From Desulfohalobium retbaense DSM 5692 (GTDB lineage: Bacteria; Desulfobacterota; Desulfovibrionia; Desulfovibrionales; Desulfohalobiaceae): 64,000 bases of DNA. Under the pieces are notes generated by a model. It did not search any database. It was not told the origin of the DNA and was given only the letters and a program-made list of their open reading frames with translations. This document shows positions 35,595 to 45,187 of the stretch, in pieces (within the stretch, counting starts at the first letter, position 1; each line of letters starts with the position of its first letter). The stretch is from positions 558,001 through 622,000 of the forward strand of contig NC_013223.1 of assembly GCF_000024325.1 (NCBI RefSeq), written 5' to 3'. Both the position numbers and the translations under genes were made by a program.

Positions 35595-35621
35595 TGTGTC
35601 GTCCAAAGACGAGTCGCTCAA

Positions 35622-36767
35622 CTAGGGGTGTCTTGTGCCGGGTGTGGCCAGTCCGGCGACTTCCAGGACCGCTTCGGCCACCTCCTCAGAGGCGGTCCTG
35701 CCACCGAGTCTGTGGCGCAACCCTTGGAGTTCGGAGCGGGTCTGCATGCGGTCTTCTGGCGAGACCAGCCACTGTTCGAGCGCTTGGCTGAGTTGGTCGG
35801 CACAGACATCGTCCTGCAAAAATTCAGGAAATAACGGTTTGTCCATGATCAGATTGGGCAGGCTGATATAGGGGACGTCAACCAATCGTTTGCCGATGGC
35901 GTAGCTCACCTGGGACACTTTGTAGGCCACGACCGTGGGCAGGCCCAACAGGGCACATTCCAGGGTTGCGGTGCCTGATGCGGCCAGGGCGACAGTGGCC
36001 GTGGACAGAGCTGCCCACCGCGCCTCGGCTGTAACGAGTTCGACCGGCACAGATTCCGGCCAGTGTTCGAGCAACGTTTCTGCGGCTATGCCGGGTGCCT
36101 GAATGAGGCGGCAGGAGAGATCCGGGTGGGCGTGGTGGAGGCGGCGGACCGTGTCCAGAAAGGGGGGCAGCAGAGAGTGGATTTCCTTGTGCCGGCTCCC
36201 GGGCAGAATTGCCAGGACGGCAGACTCCGGATGGCCAGGAGCGGCGTTGTGCTCGGCCATGTCCTCCAGCAAGGGGTGCCCGGCGAATCGGGCGTTGACC
36301 CCGTAGTCACGGAAAAAAGATTCCTCGAAAGGGAGCAGGCACATGAGCCGGTCGACGTACCGGCGCAGGAATGTGACCCGATTTTTGCGCCAAGCCCAGG
36401 CCTGGGGCGCCACATAATACACCACTGGGAGTTTGAGGCGTGCGGCCCGTTTGGCCACCGGAAAATGGAAATCAGGCGCGTCGATGCAGACCACGGCCAC
36501 CGGGGCTGTGGCGGCCAGTTCCCGTTTGACGCGGCGCAGGATTTTGAGAATCCGTGGCAGAAATTCGAGGACTTCGGTCAGCCCCATGACCGACAAGTCT
36601 TCGGCCCGGGCCACGGCGTCGAGCCCGGCCCGGCGCATGGCCGGGCCGCCGACTCCGCGAAAGCGCAGGCCGGGGTACCGGGCTTGCAGACTGCGCATGA
36701 CTCTGGCTCCGTGCATGTCTGCCGAGGTTTCCACTGCACTGATCCAGACGGTCGGTGTCGCGGTCAC
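35622..36767 (-). CDS. lpxB: lipid-A-disaccharide synthase LpxB
   Basis: 381 residues. The family phrases are ETSADMHGARVM at the start, FRGVGGPAMRRAG, VCIDAPDFHFPVA, YYVAPQAWAWRKNR, ILPGSRHKEI and ASGTATLECALLGLPTVV. It joins UDP-diacylglucosamine and lipid X to make the lipid A disaccharide, showing that the organism has LPS. The start is a GTG at 36767 with AAAGGAG five bases ahead; the longer frame from 36800 would begin inside the pnp terminator. Confidence 0.93.
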   Translation of the reverse strand: MTATPTVWISAVETSADMHGARVMRSLQARYPGLRFRGVGGPAMRRAGLDAVARAEDLSVMGLTEVLEFLPRILKILRRVKRELAATAPVAVVCIDAPDFHFPVAKRAARLKLPVVYYVAPQAWAWRKNRVTFLRRYVDRLMCLLPFEESFFRDYGVNARFAGHPLLEDMAEHNAAPGHPESAVLAILPGSRHKEIHSLLPPFLDTVRRLHHAHPDLSCRLIQAPGIAAETLLEHWPESVPVELVTAEARWAALSTATVALAASGTATLECALLGLPTVVAYKVSQVSYAIGKRLVDVPYISLPNLIMDKPLFPEFLQDDVCADQLSQALEQWLVSPEDRMQTRSELQGLRHRLGGRTASEEVAEAVLEVAGLATPGTRHP

Positions 36768-36785
36768 GGTGACTCCTTTGGCAAT

Positions 36786-36824
36786 GGGAAAAAAAGGCAC
36801 AACTGCCTGAGCAATTGTGCCTTT
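36786..36824 (-). terminator. terminator of pnp (minus strand)
   Basis: 36815-36824 pairs exactly with 36793-36802, loop of 12 bases. Read leftward a run of seven T follows the stem. It lies 38 bases past the pnp stop and just before the lpxB start, so lpxB needs readthrough or its own promoter. Confidence 0.8.
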
Positions 36825-36862
36825 GGTTTTCTTGGAAAGCCGCGATGACGCCTTTGGCGGAA

Positions 36863-39091
36863 TTACCGGCGGTCGCCGCCTCCGCGGGGACCGTTGTCCC
36901 GTCCGCCGCGGCCTCCGCCTCCGGGGCCTTTTTTGGGGCCGCTGGGGCGCGCCTCTGCGGCGAGGTCAAAGGTCAGTCCCTGTTCTTCCATGAGAACCGC
37001 CTTGCGGCTCAGCCGGATTTTGCCGTCACCGCTTTGTTCAATGACCTTGACCTTCACGGAGTCGCCGACCTTGACGACATCCTCGACTTGTTCCACGCGC
37101 TGCTGGTCGAGCTGCGAGATGTGCAACAAGCCTTCCAGACCGGGCAGGATTTCCACAAACGCGCCAAAGTTCATGATGCGCTTGACCGTGCCTTCGTAAT
37201 CTTTACCGACTTCGGCCTTCTGATCGTAAAACAGGACCATGTCCACCGCTTCCTGCAACGCCTGCTGATTGGGGGCGAAGATCGAGATCCGGCCCGAATC
37301 CTCGATGTCGATGGAGGCGCCAGTGGCCTGGGTGATGGCCTTGATGTTCTTGCCGCCGGGACCGATGACATCTTTGATCCGCTCGGTGTCCACCTCGACG
37401 ATTTCCAACTGCGGGGCGTGCTCGGAGAGTTCAGCCCGCGCCGCCGGCAAGACGGTGTTCATATTGTCCAGGATGTGCAACCGGGCGTCCATGGCCTGGT
37501 TGAGGGCCCGCTTGAGAACTTCGGGCGGGATCCCGGCAATTTTGCTGTCCATCTGGATGGCGGTGATTCCTTCAGCTGTTCCGGCGACTTTGAAGTCCAT
37601 ATCACCGAGGTGGTCTTCGTCGCCCAGGATATCCGTGAGGACAAGGAATTCGTCCTCTTCCTTGATAAGGCCCATGGCGATGCCCGCCACCGGGGCGCTG
37701 ACCGGGACACCGGCGTCCATGAGGGACAGGCTGGTGCCGCAGACCGTGGCCATGGAGGAAGAGCCATTGCTTTCCATGACTTCGGACACGACACGCATGG
37801 TGAACGGGAATTCATCTTCCGTGGGCAACACCGGGGTCAGAGCGCGTTCGGCCAGGGCTCCGTGTCCGATTTCCCGACGGGCCGGACCGCGCATCATTTT
37901 GACTTCGCCCACGCAATACGGCGGGAAATTGTAGTGGAGCATGAACCGCTTGTTGAGTTCGCCGTCGAGCATCTCGATGCGTTGCTCGTCGCGGGAGCTG
38001 CCAAGAGTGGCCACGGAAAGGACCTTGGTTTCGCCGCGGGCGAAAATGGCCGAGCCGTGGGTACGCGGCAGAGAGCTTGTTTCGATATTCAGATCCCGGA
38101 CTGTGGTCAGGTCCCGGCCGTCGATGCGGGTCTTCGTTTCTTTGACCCGTTTGCGGACAATATCTTTTTCCAGGGCTTCAAAGATCTTGCCTGCGCCTTT
38201 CAAGCGTTCCGGCTCTTCAGCGAATTCCTGCTCCAGGGTAGCCATAACCTTGTCTTTGACCGTTTTTTTGGCCGTCTTGCGCTCCAATTTGTTGGGAACT
38301 TGCAAGGCTTCGGCCAATTCGGAACCGGCCAGGTCGTGGACGCGGGACTCGAGTTCGGTGTCTGCCTCAGGGGCCTGAACGGCAATCTTGGGTGCGCCGA
38401 TTTTCTCCCGCAACTCGTCCTGGAGTTGCAGCAGCGCCTGAACCTGTTCGTGGCCCCAGGTGATGGCTTCGGCCATGCGGTCTTCAGGAACAAAATTGCC
38501 GCCGCCTTCAACCATGGTCACCGCGTCGCGGCTTCCAGCCAGGACGAGGTTGAGGTCGCTGTTTTCCAACTCGTTTTGTGACGGGTTGAGCACGAACTCG
38601 CCATCGACCTGGCCGACGCGGATACCGCCGATAGGGCCGTCAAAGGGGATGTCAGAAATGTGCATCGCCGCCGAGGCCCCGGTCAGAGCCAGGACATCGG
38701 GATTGACCTCCGGGGCTGCGGAAAGGACGGTGGCGATGATCTGCACTTCATCCCGGAATCCGGCGGGGAACAAGGGACGGATGGGGCGGTCGATCAGGCG
38801 TGAGACCAGAGTCTCACGCTCGCTGGGCCGTCCGATTTCGCGGCGAAAATAATTGCCGGGGATACGGCCCGAAGCATAGGACATTTCCTGGTAGTCCACC
38901 ACCAGCGGCATAAAGTCGATGTCGCGAGTGACGGGCTGGGTCACGGCAGTGACCAGGACCACGGTTCCTCCGCTCTGGACCCAGACGGCACCGTTGGCCT
39001 GGTTGGCCAAGCGTCCTGTTTCGATGAGAATGTCCTGTCCCTGCAATGTGGTGCTGACGCTGGTGCTGCCAAATATATTGCTCATAGTCAT
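36863..39091 (-). CDS. pnp: polyribonucleotide nucleotidyltransferase
   Basis: 742 residues. Two RNase PH domains are joined by the helical PNPase linker; FNFPPYCVGE-like YNFPPYCVGEVKMM and EVMESNGSSSMATVCG mark the second, active domain. A KH domain (IKDVIGPGGKNIKAI) and an S1 domain (GTVKRIMNFGAFVEILPG) follow. The tail is an unusual run of glycine, arginine and proline of about 30 residues, likely RNA-binding. It degrades RNA 3' to 5' using phosphate. AAGGA precedes ATG 39091; ATG 39085 is also possible. It lies 95 bases after rpsO. Confidence 0.95.
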   Translation of the reverse strand: MTMSNIFGSTSVSTTLQGQDILIETGRLANQANGAVWVQSGGTVVLVTAVTQPVTRDIDFMPLVVDYQEMSYASGRIPGNYFRREIGRPSERETLVSRLIDRPIRPLFPAGFRDEVQIIATVLSAAPEVNPDVLALTGASAAMHISDIPFDGPIGGIRVGQVDGEFVLNPSQNELENSDLNLVLAGSRDAVTMVEGGGNFVPEDRMAEAITWGHEQVQALLQLQDELREKIGAPKIAVQAPEADTELESRVHDLAGSELAEALQVPNKLERKTAKKTVKDKVMATLEQEFAEEPERLKGAGKIFEALEKDIVRKRVKETKTRIDGRDLTTVRDLNIETSSLPRTHGSAIFARGETKVLSVATLGSSRDEQRIEMLDGELNKRFMLHYNFPPYCVGEVKMMRGPARREIGHGALAERALTPVLPTEDEFPFTMRVVSEVMESNGSSSMATVCGTSLSLMDAGVPVSAPVAGIAMGLIKEEDEFLVLTDILGDEDHLGDMDFKVAGTAEGITAIQMDSKIAGIPPEVLKRALNQAMDARLHILDNMNTVLPAARAELSEHAPQLEIVEVDTERIKDVIGPGGKNIKAITQATGASIDIEDSGRISIFAPNQQALQEAVDMVLFYDQKAEVGKDYEGTVKRIMNFGAFVEILPGLEGLLHISQLDQQRVEQVEDVVKVGDSVKVKVIEQSGDGKIRLSRKAVLMEEQGLTFDLAAEARPSGPKKGPGGGGRGGRDNGPRGGGDRR

Positions 39092-39148
39092 GTAAATCCT
39101 TGTAATCTTGTGTTATTCCTATCTGTCAGGAATATATGGCGCAACGCA

Positions 39149-39180
39149 AAGCGCCGGAAGCGTCGTGGCTTCCGGCGCTT
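39149..39180 (-). terminator. hairpin between rpsO and pnp
   Basis: AAGCGCCGGAAG (39149-39160) and its exact complement (39169-39180) form a 12-bp stem with an 8-base loop. The T-run is short, so partial termination or an RNA-processing signal is likely, as in the rpsO-pnp region of E. coli. Confidence 0.6.
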
Positions 39181-39186
39181 ATGCGT

Positions 39187-39456
39187 CTACTTGCGCAGAT
39201 TGAGGCGCTTGATCAGATCGCGATAGCGATGGACATCCTTGCGCCGGAGATAGTCCAGCAGTTTGCGCCGCTTTCCTACCAGCTTGAGCAAGCCTGTGCG
39301 GGAGTGATTGTCCTGCTTGTGCTCTTTAAAGTGCTCGGTGAGGTAGGTGATGCGGTGAGTGAGCAAAGCGACCTGGACTTCGGGCGACCCTGTGTCGCCT
39401 TCATGTTGCTTGAATTGCTCGATGATTTCTGTCTTCTTCTCTTGCGTCAAAGCCAC
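39187..39456 (-). CDS. rpsO: ribosomal protein S15
   Basis: 89 residues, exactly the usual S15 length. [19 protein letters not shown] at about residues 17-36 and the tail [10 protein letters not shown] are diagnostic. It binds 16S rRNA in the platform of the small subunit. It begins with GTG at 39456 behind AGGAGG. It lies 11 bases after truB and is followed by pnp, the common order. Confidence 0.97.
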   Translation of the reverse strand: MALTQEKKTEIIEQFKQHEGDTGSPEVQVALLTHRITYLTEHFKEHKQDNHSRTGLLKLVGKRRKLLDYLRRKDVHRYRDLIKRLNLRK

Positions 39457-39467
39457 AGCGGTTCCTC

Positions 39468-40439
39468 CTACTCGTGGTTTGTTCGTTCGGGCGCGACGTC
39501 ATGTTTTTTGGGCGGCTGGAACCCGCGCAGGATTGTCCAGACCAGTACTGGTCCTTCCCATTTGGCCTCGACAAGCGCCAATAAACGCCCTGTGGCGTCA
39601 ACAAACTGGGCCCGGTCCCCCGGGTGGACAGCAAAATCGGCTGTCACGTCCCGGACGAGCAAACGAGTCCCATTTTGGACTTCCCGGGCTTGGCTTCCGT
39701 CCAGAGGCAACGAGGGCCAGTGCGGCAGGCATTTGTCCAGAGGCAGGATCTTCTCAGCCAGAGAGTCCGGTTCGCCGAGGACCTCTTCTAGCGAATAGGC
39801 CTGTTCGAGAGCGAACGGATGGCTGAATTCCCGGACCAGGGCGGTAAGCGTCGCGCCGCAGCCAAGTCGCTTCCCCAGGCTGTGGGCCAGGGAGCGCACG
39901 TACGTTCCTTGGGAACACGAGACCCGAAATTGGACATCCGGCAGGGCAATGTCAAGGACCTGGGCGTCAAAGATCTCCACCGGCTTGGTCTTCACCGGCA
40001 CTTCCTGCCCGGTACGCTTGAGTTCGTACAGTGGTTTGCCCTTGTGTTTGGCCGCCGAATACGCTGGGACCTCCTGTTCCAGGAGATCGCGCCATTCGGC
40101 GACCGTCTTGCCTACATCCTCAGGTGTTATGTGTTCCCAGGGAAATTGGTGTTCCACGGCCCCTTCGATGTCGTACGTATCGGTTGCCAGGCCGATACGC
40201 AGGTGACCGCGGTATATTTTGTCCCCGCCGCTGATATAGGAGGCGAGTTTGGTGGCTTGCCCGAGCAATACAACCAGGACCCCGCTGGCCATGGGGTCGA
40301 GAGTCCCAGCGTGGCCGATCTTGCGCTGTCCGAGATGGCGTTTGATCTGGTCCAGACAGCCGTAGGAGGTCGGTCCCTGGGGTTTGTTCAGAATGAGCAA
40401 GCCGTGTTGCTGGGGAAAGGCCGGTTTCTTTTTAGCCAT
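39468..40439 (-). CDS. truB: tRNA pseudouridine-55 synthase TruB
   Basis: 323 residues. [16 protein letters not shown] opens the domain, and [16 protein letters not shown] near residue 45 holds the catalytic aspartate. [18 protein letters not shown] stretch and a C-terminal PUA-like domain follow. It forms pseudouridine in the T-loop of tRNAs. Its start overlaps the end of nrnA by 8 bases. Confidence 0.95.
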   Translation of the reverse strand: MAKKKPAFPQQHGLLILNKPQGPTSYGCLDQIKRHLGQRKIGHAGTLDPMASGVLVVLLGQATKLASYISGGDKIYRGHLRIGLATDTYDIEGAVEHQFPWEHITPEDVGKTVAEWRDLLEQEVPAYSAAKHKGKPLYELKRTGQEVPVKTKPVEIFDAQVLDIALPDVQFRVSCSQGTYVRSLAHSLGKRLGCGATLTALVREFSHPFALEQAYSLEEVLGEPDSLAEKILPLDKCLPHWPSLPLDGSQAREVQNGTRLLVRDVTADFAVHPGDRAQFVDATGRLLALVEAKWEGPVLVWTILRGFQPPKKHDVAPERTNHE

Positions 40440-41424
40440 AAACAGTATTCCGTCCTTCGTCGAGTCCCCAGGCGTTTTTGATGTGGGTGATCAGTTGGGC
40501 CTCAGCAGTGTCCAGGGGGCCGTCGAGATGGCCGCCGGCAGCGTTGCGGTGGCCGCCGCCTGAGAATGCGGCGGCAATGGAGCGCACGTCAGTCTCGCCC
40601 CAGGAGCGCAAACTGAATTTGATTTGTCCCTCCGGAGTTTCCCGGAGGCTGATGCCCGCCAAGACCCCCTTGATGTTGCGCATGGCCGTGACCAAACCTT
40701 CGCAGTCCGCGGCTGTCGTGTTCGTGGCCGCGAACATCTCCTGGCTCGTGCTGACCACAGCCAGACGTCCCCCAGCGTAAGTCCGAGCCTGTTGCAAAGC
40801 CAGTCCGTGGAGGTGCACCCTGGCCAGGGTCAATTGGGTTTGCAACCGGGCCTGAATCCGCGAGGGATCTATTCCAGCCTCTACAATATCCGCGGCCAGG
40901 CGCAACGTGTCAGATCCGGTATTGCTGAAGCCGAAAGAACCGGTGTCCGTGATCATGGCCAGATAGACACATTCGCCAAGAGCGCCGCTGAGGGAGACTC
41001 CGCAGGCTTGCGCCAGCAGGCCGATCATTTCCCCGACCGAGGAACGGTGGGGTTCGACCCAGTTGATATCTCCGAATTCCGGGTTGCCAAGGTGGTGGTC
41101 GATGTTGACGACCGTGGACTCGGCAAAGGGAAAACTGCCGTCAGTATGGACCCGGGAGCTGTCTCCACAATCGAGGACCACTACGACCTGGGGCGGCTTG
41201 GGCGGCAGTTCGGTCGCCACCCGATCGGGCAGAGTCAGCCAATCGAATTGTTCCGGCAATCCCGATTCGTTATACAGGATGACCTCTTTGCCAAGCCGTT
41301 GCAACAGCCAGCCCAGGGCGGCGGAAGCACCAATGGCGTCCCCATCCGGATGGGCGTGGGAGACAATCAGAAATGTGTCAGCTTGGGTCAGTGTCTGGGT
41401 CACCAACCGGAGTGGGGTGCTCAT
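40432..41424 (-). CDS. nrnA: DHH-family phosphoesterase (NrnA-like)
   Basis: 330 residues. The DHH metal-site motifs are HAHPDGDAIGAS near residue 25, VVLDCGDSSRV, and VNIDHHLGNPEFG. The C-terminal DHHA1 domain ends with FSGGGHRNAAGG. NrnA proteins degrade nanoRNA and dephosphorylate 3'-phosphoadenosine 5'-phosphate, a by-product relevant to sulfur metabolism. ATG 41424 lies within rbfA (47-base overlap); the frame extends further to 41499 but without family similarity. Confidence 0.9.
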   Translation of the reverse strand: MSTPLRLVTQTLTQADTFLIVSHAHPDGDAIGASAALGWLLQRLGKEVILYNESGLPEQFDWLTLPDRVATELPPKPPQVVVVLDCGDSSRVHTDGSFPFAESTVVNIDHHLGNPEFGDINWVEPHRSSVGEMIGLLAQACGVSLSGALGECVYLAMITDTGSFGFSNTGSDTLRLAADIVEAGIDPSRIQARLQTQLTLARVHLHGLALQQARTYAGGRLAVVSTSQEMFAATNTTAADCEGLVTAMRNIKGVLAGISLRETPEGQIKFSLRSWGETDVRSIAAAFSGGGHRNAAGGHLDGPLDTAEAQLITHIKNAWGLDEGRNTVYG

Positions 41425-41740
41425 AGACCATATCCTCAAGGAACGTATCCCAGGTGAAACGGAGTTGCGGGACAAAGCGAAGCCGCAATCGTTTGCCAAG
41501 AGCGGTGCGCAGAAATCCGCTGGCCGATTCCAGGGCGGTAATGATCTCCTGTTCCTTGTCCCGTCCTTCGGGGTGCGTGAACAGGACCTCGGCGACCTGC
41601 AGGTTCCGGTTCATTCGCACACCGCTAATGGTCACCAATTGCAGGCGCGGGTCCTTGGCTTCTTCAACGAGCAGGTGCCCGATTTCACGCATGATGGTAT
41701 CGCCCATGCGCTGGGCGCGGCGGGTTGTCCCTCGATGCAT
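41378..41740 (-). CDS. rbfA: 30S ribosome-binding factor RbfA
   Basis: 120 residues. RRAQRMGDTIMREIGHLL near the start and the later LRFVPQLRFTWDT match RbfA, a KH-fold factor needed for late maturation of the 30S subunit. The final 15 residues are proline-rich and lie in the overlap with nrnA. It starts 3 bases after the DUF503 gene stops, suggesting coupled translation. Confidence 0.93.
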   Translation of the reverse strand: MHRGTTRRAQRMGDTIMREIGHLLVEEAKDPRLQLVTISGVRMNRNLQVAEVLFTHPEGRDKEQEIITALESASGFLRTALGKRLRLRFVPQLRFTWDTFLEDMVYEHPTPVGDPDTDPS

Positions 41741-41743
41741 GCC

Positions 41744-42031
41744 TTAGACTCCAAATATATCGGTGTGCACGTCGGTGATCTCTTCGTCAGAGATGGCCTC
41801 GACCATAGCCAGGGCCTTGTTCAGAACGCTTTCGACGCGAGCGCGTTCATTGGCCAGGGTCAATATCTCCAGTTTCAGCCAGGTGTGGCTGTGCTGGGTG
41901 TCGATTTCGGCTACGGCGACATTGAATTTGTTGCGCAACTTCTGTTTCAAGCTGTTGGCAATGCGACGCTTATCCTTGAGCGAGCCGATGCCGTGCAGAT
42001 AAAATTCAATGCTGAGAAGGCCTATATGCAT
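41744..42031 (-). CDS. DUF503 family protein (YlxP-like)
   Basis: 95 residues. It begins MHIGLLSIEFYLHG and has SLKDKRRIANSLKQKLRNKFNVAVAE, the signature of DUF503, with alternating strands and helices. Its role is unknown, but across bacteria it lies between infB and rbfA, as here, and a ribosome-assembly role is often suspected. The start at 42031 lacks a clear ribosome site. The frame extends upstream to 42070. Confidence 0.88.
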   Translation of the reverse strand: MHIGLLSIEFYLHGIGSLKDKRRIANSLKQKLRNKFNVAVAEIDTQHSHTWLKLEILTLANERARVESVLNKALAMVEAISDEEITDVHTDIFGV

Positions 42032-42103
42032 ATGATGTCGTGCTGACCGCTGCCCTGGTTCGCAGGGCAAGCGGCCGGCGTTGTTCTCTGGTGGTTGGCG
42101 CGT

Positions 42104-44782
42104 CTAATCCAGGGTCGCTTTTTCCTGGACCTCTTCGAAAGCCTCGATGATGTCGCCGGATTTGATGTCGTTGAAATTCTCCAGGCCGACACCGCATTCG
42201 AAGCCTTTCTGGACTTCCTTGGCGTCGTCTTTGAAGCGTTTCAAAGAATCGATTTTGCCGGTGTAGATGACCACTCCATCGCGCAACAGCCGTGTGTGGG
42301 CGTTGCGTTGGAGTTTGCCGTCCACGACCATGCAACCGGCCACAGTGCCCACCTTGGGCACACTGAAGGTGTCCCGGACTTCGGCCTGACCAAGGTAGAC
42401 CTCCTTGACCACCGGGGCCAGCATGCCGGCCATGGCGTCTTTTACTTCGTTGACCATCTGATAGATGACGTCATAGAAGCGGATGTCCACTTTTTCCTGC
42501 TCGGCGATATCCTTGATCCGTGCCGTGGGACGGACGTTGAAGCCGATCAGGACGGCGGAGGAGGCCGAGGCGAGCATGATGTCCGATTCGGAAATGGACC
42601 CGGTACCGCCGTGGATGATTTCCACTTTGACCTCGTCGGTGCTCAATTTGCGAACCGCCTCGATGCAGGCCTCCAAGGAACCCTGGACGTCGGCTTTGAT
42701 GACCAGGTTCAGGGATTTGACCTCTTCGTCGGCCTTGGCGGCCATGAAGCTTTCCAAAGTCACCTTGGTTTCCTTGGCCAAGTCCTTTTCCCGCTGCTTC
42801 GTTTGCCGTTCTTCGGCAATGCGCCGGGCAACCTTGTCGTCCTGCACGGCCACGAATTCGTCGCCAGCCTCGGGGACGCCGTCAAATCCCTGGACCTCAA
42901 CCGGCATGGAGGGGCCGGCTGATTTGATGTTCTTGCCCCGGTCGTTGAACAAGGCCCGGACTTTCCCGTGGTAAAGACCGCAGACAAAGGCGTCGCCGTG
43001 ATGCAGGGTCCCTTCCTGGACCAGGACAGTCCCGACCGCGCCGCGCCCCTTATCGAGTTTGGCCTCGACAATGTGGCCCCGGGCCCGTTTGGCGGGGTTG
43101 GCCTTGAGTTCCTGGACCTCGGCCTGCAGGAGAACCATCTCGAGCAAATCGTCGAGACCGGAGTGGGACTTGGCCGAGACATAGGCGTAAATGGTGTCGC
43201 CGCCCCATTCCTCAGGGACCAGATCGAACTCGGCGAGTTCGCGCTTGACGCGCTCGGGGTCGGCGTTTTCTTTGTCCATCTTGTTGACCGCTACAATAAG
43301 CGGAACGCCAGCGGCCTTGGAGTGGTTGATGGCCTCACGGGTCTGGTCCATGACCCCGTCGTCAGCGGCGACCACGAGGATGACGATATCCGTGACCTGC
43401 GCTCCGCGGGCCCGCATGGCCGTGAAAGCTTCGTGGCCGGGCGTATCAAGGAAGACAAGTTCGCCGCGATCCGTGCCGACATAATAGGCCCCGATATGCT
43501 GGGTGATGCCGCCGGCCTCTTTTGTCGTGATCTTGGACTCTCGGATGGCGTCCAAAAGCGAGGTTTTACCGTGGTCGACGTGGCCCATGATGGTGACCAC
43601 CGGCCAGCGTGGTTCAAGAGCTTCGGGGTTGTCTTCTTCCTTGGGCAGGATGAATTCATCTTCCGAAAAACCGACCTTTTCGACTTCGTAGCCGAATTCT
43701 TCAGCCAGGACTGTGGCGGTCTCGATATCCAAGGATTGGTTGATAGTGGCCATGATGCCGAGTTGCATCAGGGACTTGATCAGTTCCTGCACCTTGACGC
43801 CCAGCTGCCTGGCCAAGTCGCCCAAACGGATGGCTTCGTCGATCTTGATTTTACGCTTTGAGGCCTTGGTCGGCTGGGTCGTGGGGCGAACCGGTTCTGC
43901 CTTGCCGCCTTGCTGCTGACGCTTGCGCCCCGGGCGACGTTCCTTGCCTCCGGTTTTGTCCTTGACCCCGGCGCTTTTCTTTTTCTTCCACTGGGTCGAG
44001 GCCTTGCGTTTGTCTTGCGGTTCGGCTTCGGCAGGCGTGCTGCTGAAATCGACTACCCGCTTGTCTTTTTTCTTTTTCTTCTTTGAAGCGGCCTCGGTAT
44101 CGGCTGCCTCGGCAGGAGCAGGGCTTGGTGCCGGCTCTTCAGCGGTGACCTCGGGTTTGGAGATGACCTTGACTGCCGGCGATTCCGGTTTCTTTTTCCG
44201 CTTTTTCTTCTTCTTTTTCCCGGCTTCCGTCTCAGAGGGCTCTTCTGAGTCCTCGGCGGGCTGCTCCTGAATGGTCTCTTCGGTCTCCTGAGGCTCCTGG
44301 GCTACGCCAGTGTCCTGTGCAGGTTCCGCCTGAGTCGTCTCCTCCGGGTGTTGGGGCTCCTCAGCTTCCGGTTCTTCAGCTTCCGGTTCACCTTCCTCGG
44401 GCTCTTCGTCCGCATGCGGCGGTTCGACAATCCGGGCGGTGGGAGCGGGTTCGGGCTGGGGTTCCGCTGCCGCGGCCTCTGCCGCGGCTTCCGGTTCGGC
44501 CTCCGGCTCTTCGGCCGGTTGCGGCTCGGGCTCGGATTCGCTTTTCGCAGCGCGCCGTCTGCGGCGCACGATGACCCCGGAGCGGGTAGTCCGTTTTTGC
44601 ACCGAATCCTGGCTCTGGCTGCCTGCGTGGAAACGTTGGCGCACCTGATCCACCTCGTCATCTGAAAGCCCGCTCATATGGCTTTTGACCTGAATGCCCA
44701 GTTCTCTGAGCAGGTGGAGAAGTTCCTTATTGGAGAGGCCCAATTCGTTGGACAATTCTCTCACGCGCATTTTAGTTGTCAT
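42104..44782 (-). CDS. infB: translation initiation factor IF-2
   Basis: 892 residues. An N-terminal IF2N domain ([18 protein letters not shown]) is followed by a long linker rich in Glu, Pro, Ala and Lys runs (about residues 70-310) and a second IF2N-type domain. The GTPase domain has G1 [13 protein letters not shown]3 DTPGHEAF and G4 NKMDKENAD, and domains II, III and IV follow. It brings initiator tRNA to the small subunit. ATG 44782 has AGGGGGG five bases ahead and overlaps the ylxR end by 11 bases. Confidence 0.96.
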   Translation of the reverse strand: MTTKMRVRELSNELGLSNKELLHLLRELGIQVKSHMSGLSDDEVDQVRQRFHAGSQSQDSVQKRTTRSGVIVRRRRRAAKSESEPEPQPAEEPEAEPEAAAEAAAAEPQPEPAPTARIVEPPHADEEPEEGEPEAEEPEAEEPQHPEETTQAEPAQDTGVAQEPQETEETIQEQPAEDSEEPSETEAGKKKKKKRKKKPESPAVKVISKPEVTAEEPAPSPAPAEAADTEAASKKKKKKDKRVVDFSSTPAEAEPQDKRKASTQWKKKKSAGVKDKTGGKERRPGRKRQQQGGKAEPVRPTTQPTKASKRKIKIDEAIRLGDLARQLGVKVQELIKSLMQLGIMATINQSLDIETATVLAEEFGYEVEKVGFSEDEFILPKEEDNPEALEPRWPVVTIMGHVDHGKTSLLDAIRESKITTKEAGGITQHIGAYYVGTDRGELVFLDTPGHEAFTAMRARGAQVTDIVILVVAADDGVMDQTREAINHSKAAGVPLIVAVNKMDKENADPERVKRELAEFDLVPEEWGGDTIYAYVSAKSHSGLDDLLEMVLLQAEVQELKANPAKRARGHIVEAKLDKGRGAVGTVLVQEGTLHHGDAFVCGLYHGKVRALFNDRGKNIKSAGPSMPVEVQGFDGVPEAGDEFVAVQDDKVARRIAEERQTKQREKDLAKETKVTLESFMAAKADEEVKSLNLVIKADVQGSLEACIEAVRKLSTDEVKVEIIHGGTGSISESDIMLASASSAVLIGFNVRPTARIKDIAEQEKVDIRFYDVIYQMVNEVKDAMAGMLAPVVKEVYLGQAEVRDTFSVPKVGTVAGCMVVDGKLQRNAHTRLLRDGVVIYTGKIDSLKRFKDDAKEVQKGFECGVGLENFNDIKSGDIIEAFEEVQEKATLD

Positions 44783-45032
44783 GCCGTCCCCCCTTGCACT
44801 TCTTCCGCCAGCCCCGGAATTTGGAAATTCGTTTTTGGCAGGCCGGGTCTGGGCAGATATAATATCCACGCCCAGGCCTGGTCTGTTTCGGATCGTCAAG
44901 CAGGCGGTCGCAGTCCGCTGAGGCCACTAGCCGGTGCAACTGATGTTTGGCGAAACGGCGCCTACAGATGACACACATGCGTTCTGGCTGGTGGCCGTGT
45001 TGTCGTGAATGGTTCACGGGCTGGTTTTGCAT
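44772..45032 (-). CDS. ylxR: YlxR (DUF448) RNA-binding protein
   Basis: 86 residues. [20 protein letters not shown] near residues 17-36 and [15 protein letters not shown] are the DUF448 signature. The fold binds nucleic acid, and the four cysteines here (two CxxC-like pairs) may bind a metal. YlxR sits between nusA and infB in many bacteria. The gene starts 155 bases after nusA, in a gap holding a 10-bp hairpin, and overlaps infB. Confidence 0.9.
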   Translation of the reverse strand: MQNQPVNHSRQHGHQPERMCVICRRRFAKHQLHRLVASADCDRLLDDPKQTRPGRGYYICPDPACQKRISKFRGWRKKCKGGRHDN

Positions 45033-45099
45033 TATACTCGCCTGGTCATTTGTTCTGGAACCCGGCCCCGAACCGGTGTCGGTTGCGGCTACCGAGTGA

Positions 45100-45135
45100 A
45101 GCGGTCCGACGAAACGTCGTCTCTATCGGACCGCT
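45100..45135. repeat. 10-bp hairpin between nusA and ylxR
   Basis: AGCGGTCCGA (45100-45109) pairs exactly with 45126-45135, with 16 bases between. No T-run follows in the direction of transcription (minus), so it looks like a processing or attenuation element rather than a terminator. Confidence 0.5.
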
Positions 45136-45187
45136 GGTGTTGTATTGTCTCACGATGCGGGCAACCGGTTCAGGACCGGATGCCGGG

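Noticed and set aside
36815-38581. 588-residue open frame on the plus strand, antisense to pnp
   Set aside because: PNPase on the minus strand has clear RNase PH, KH and S1 domains. The antisense frame has no recognisable motif and runs through the pnp terminator.
42968-43861. 297-residue frame antisense to infB
   Set aside because: It lies opposite the IF-2 GTPase domain and shows no family features.
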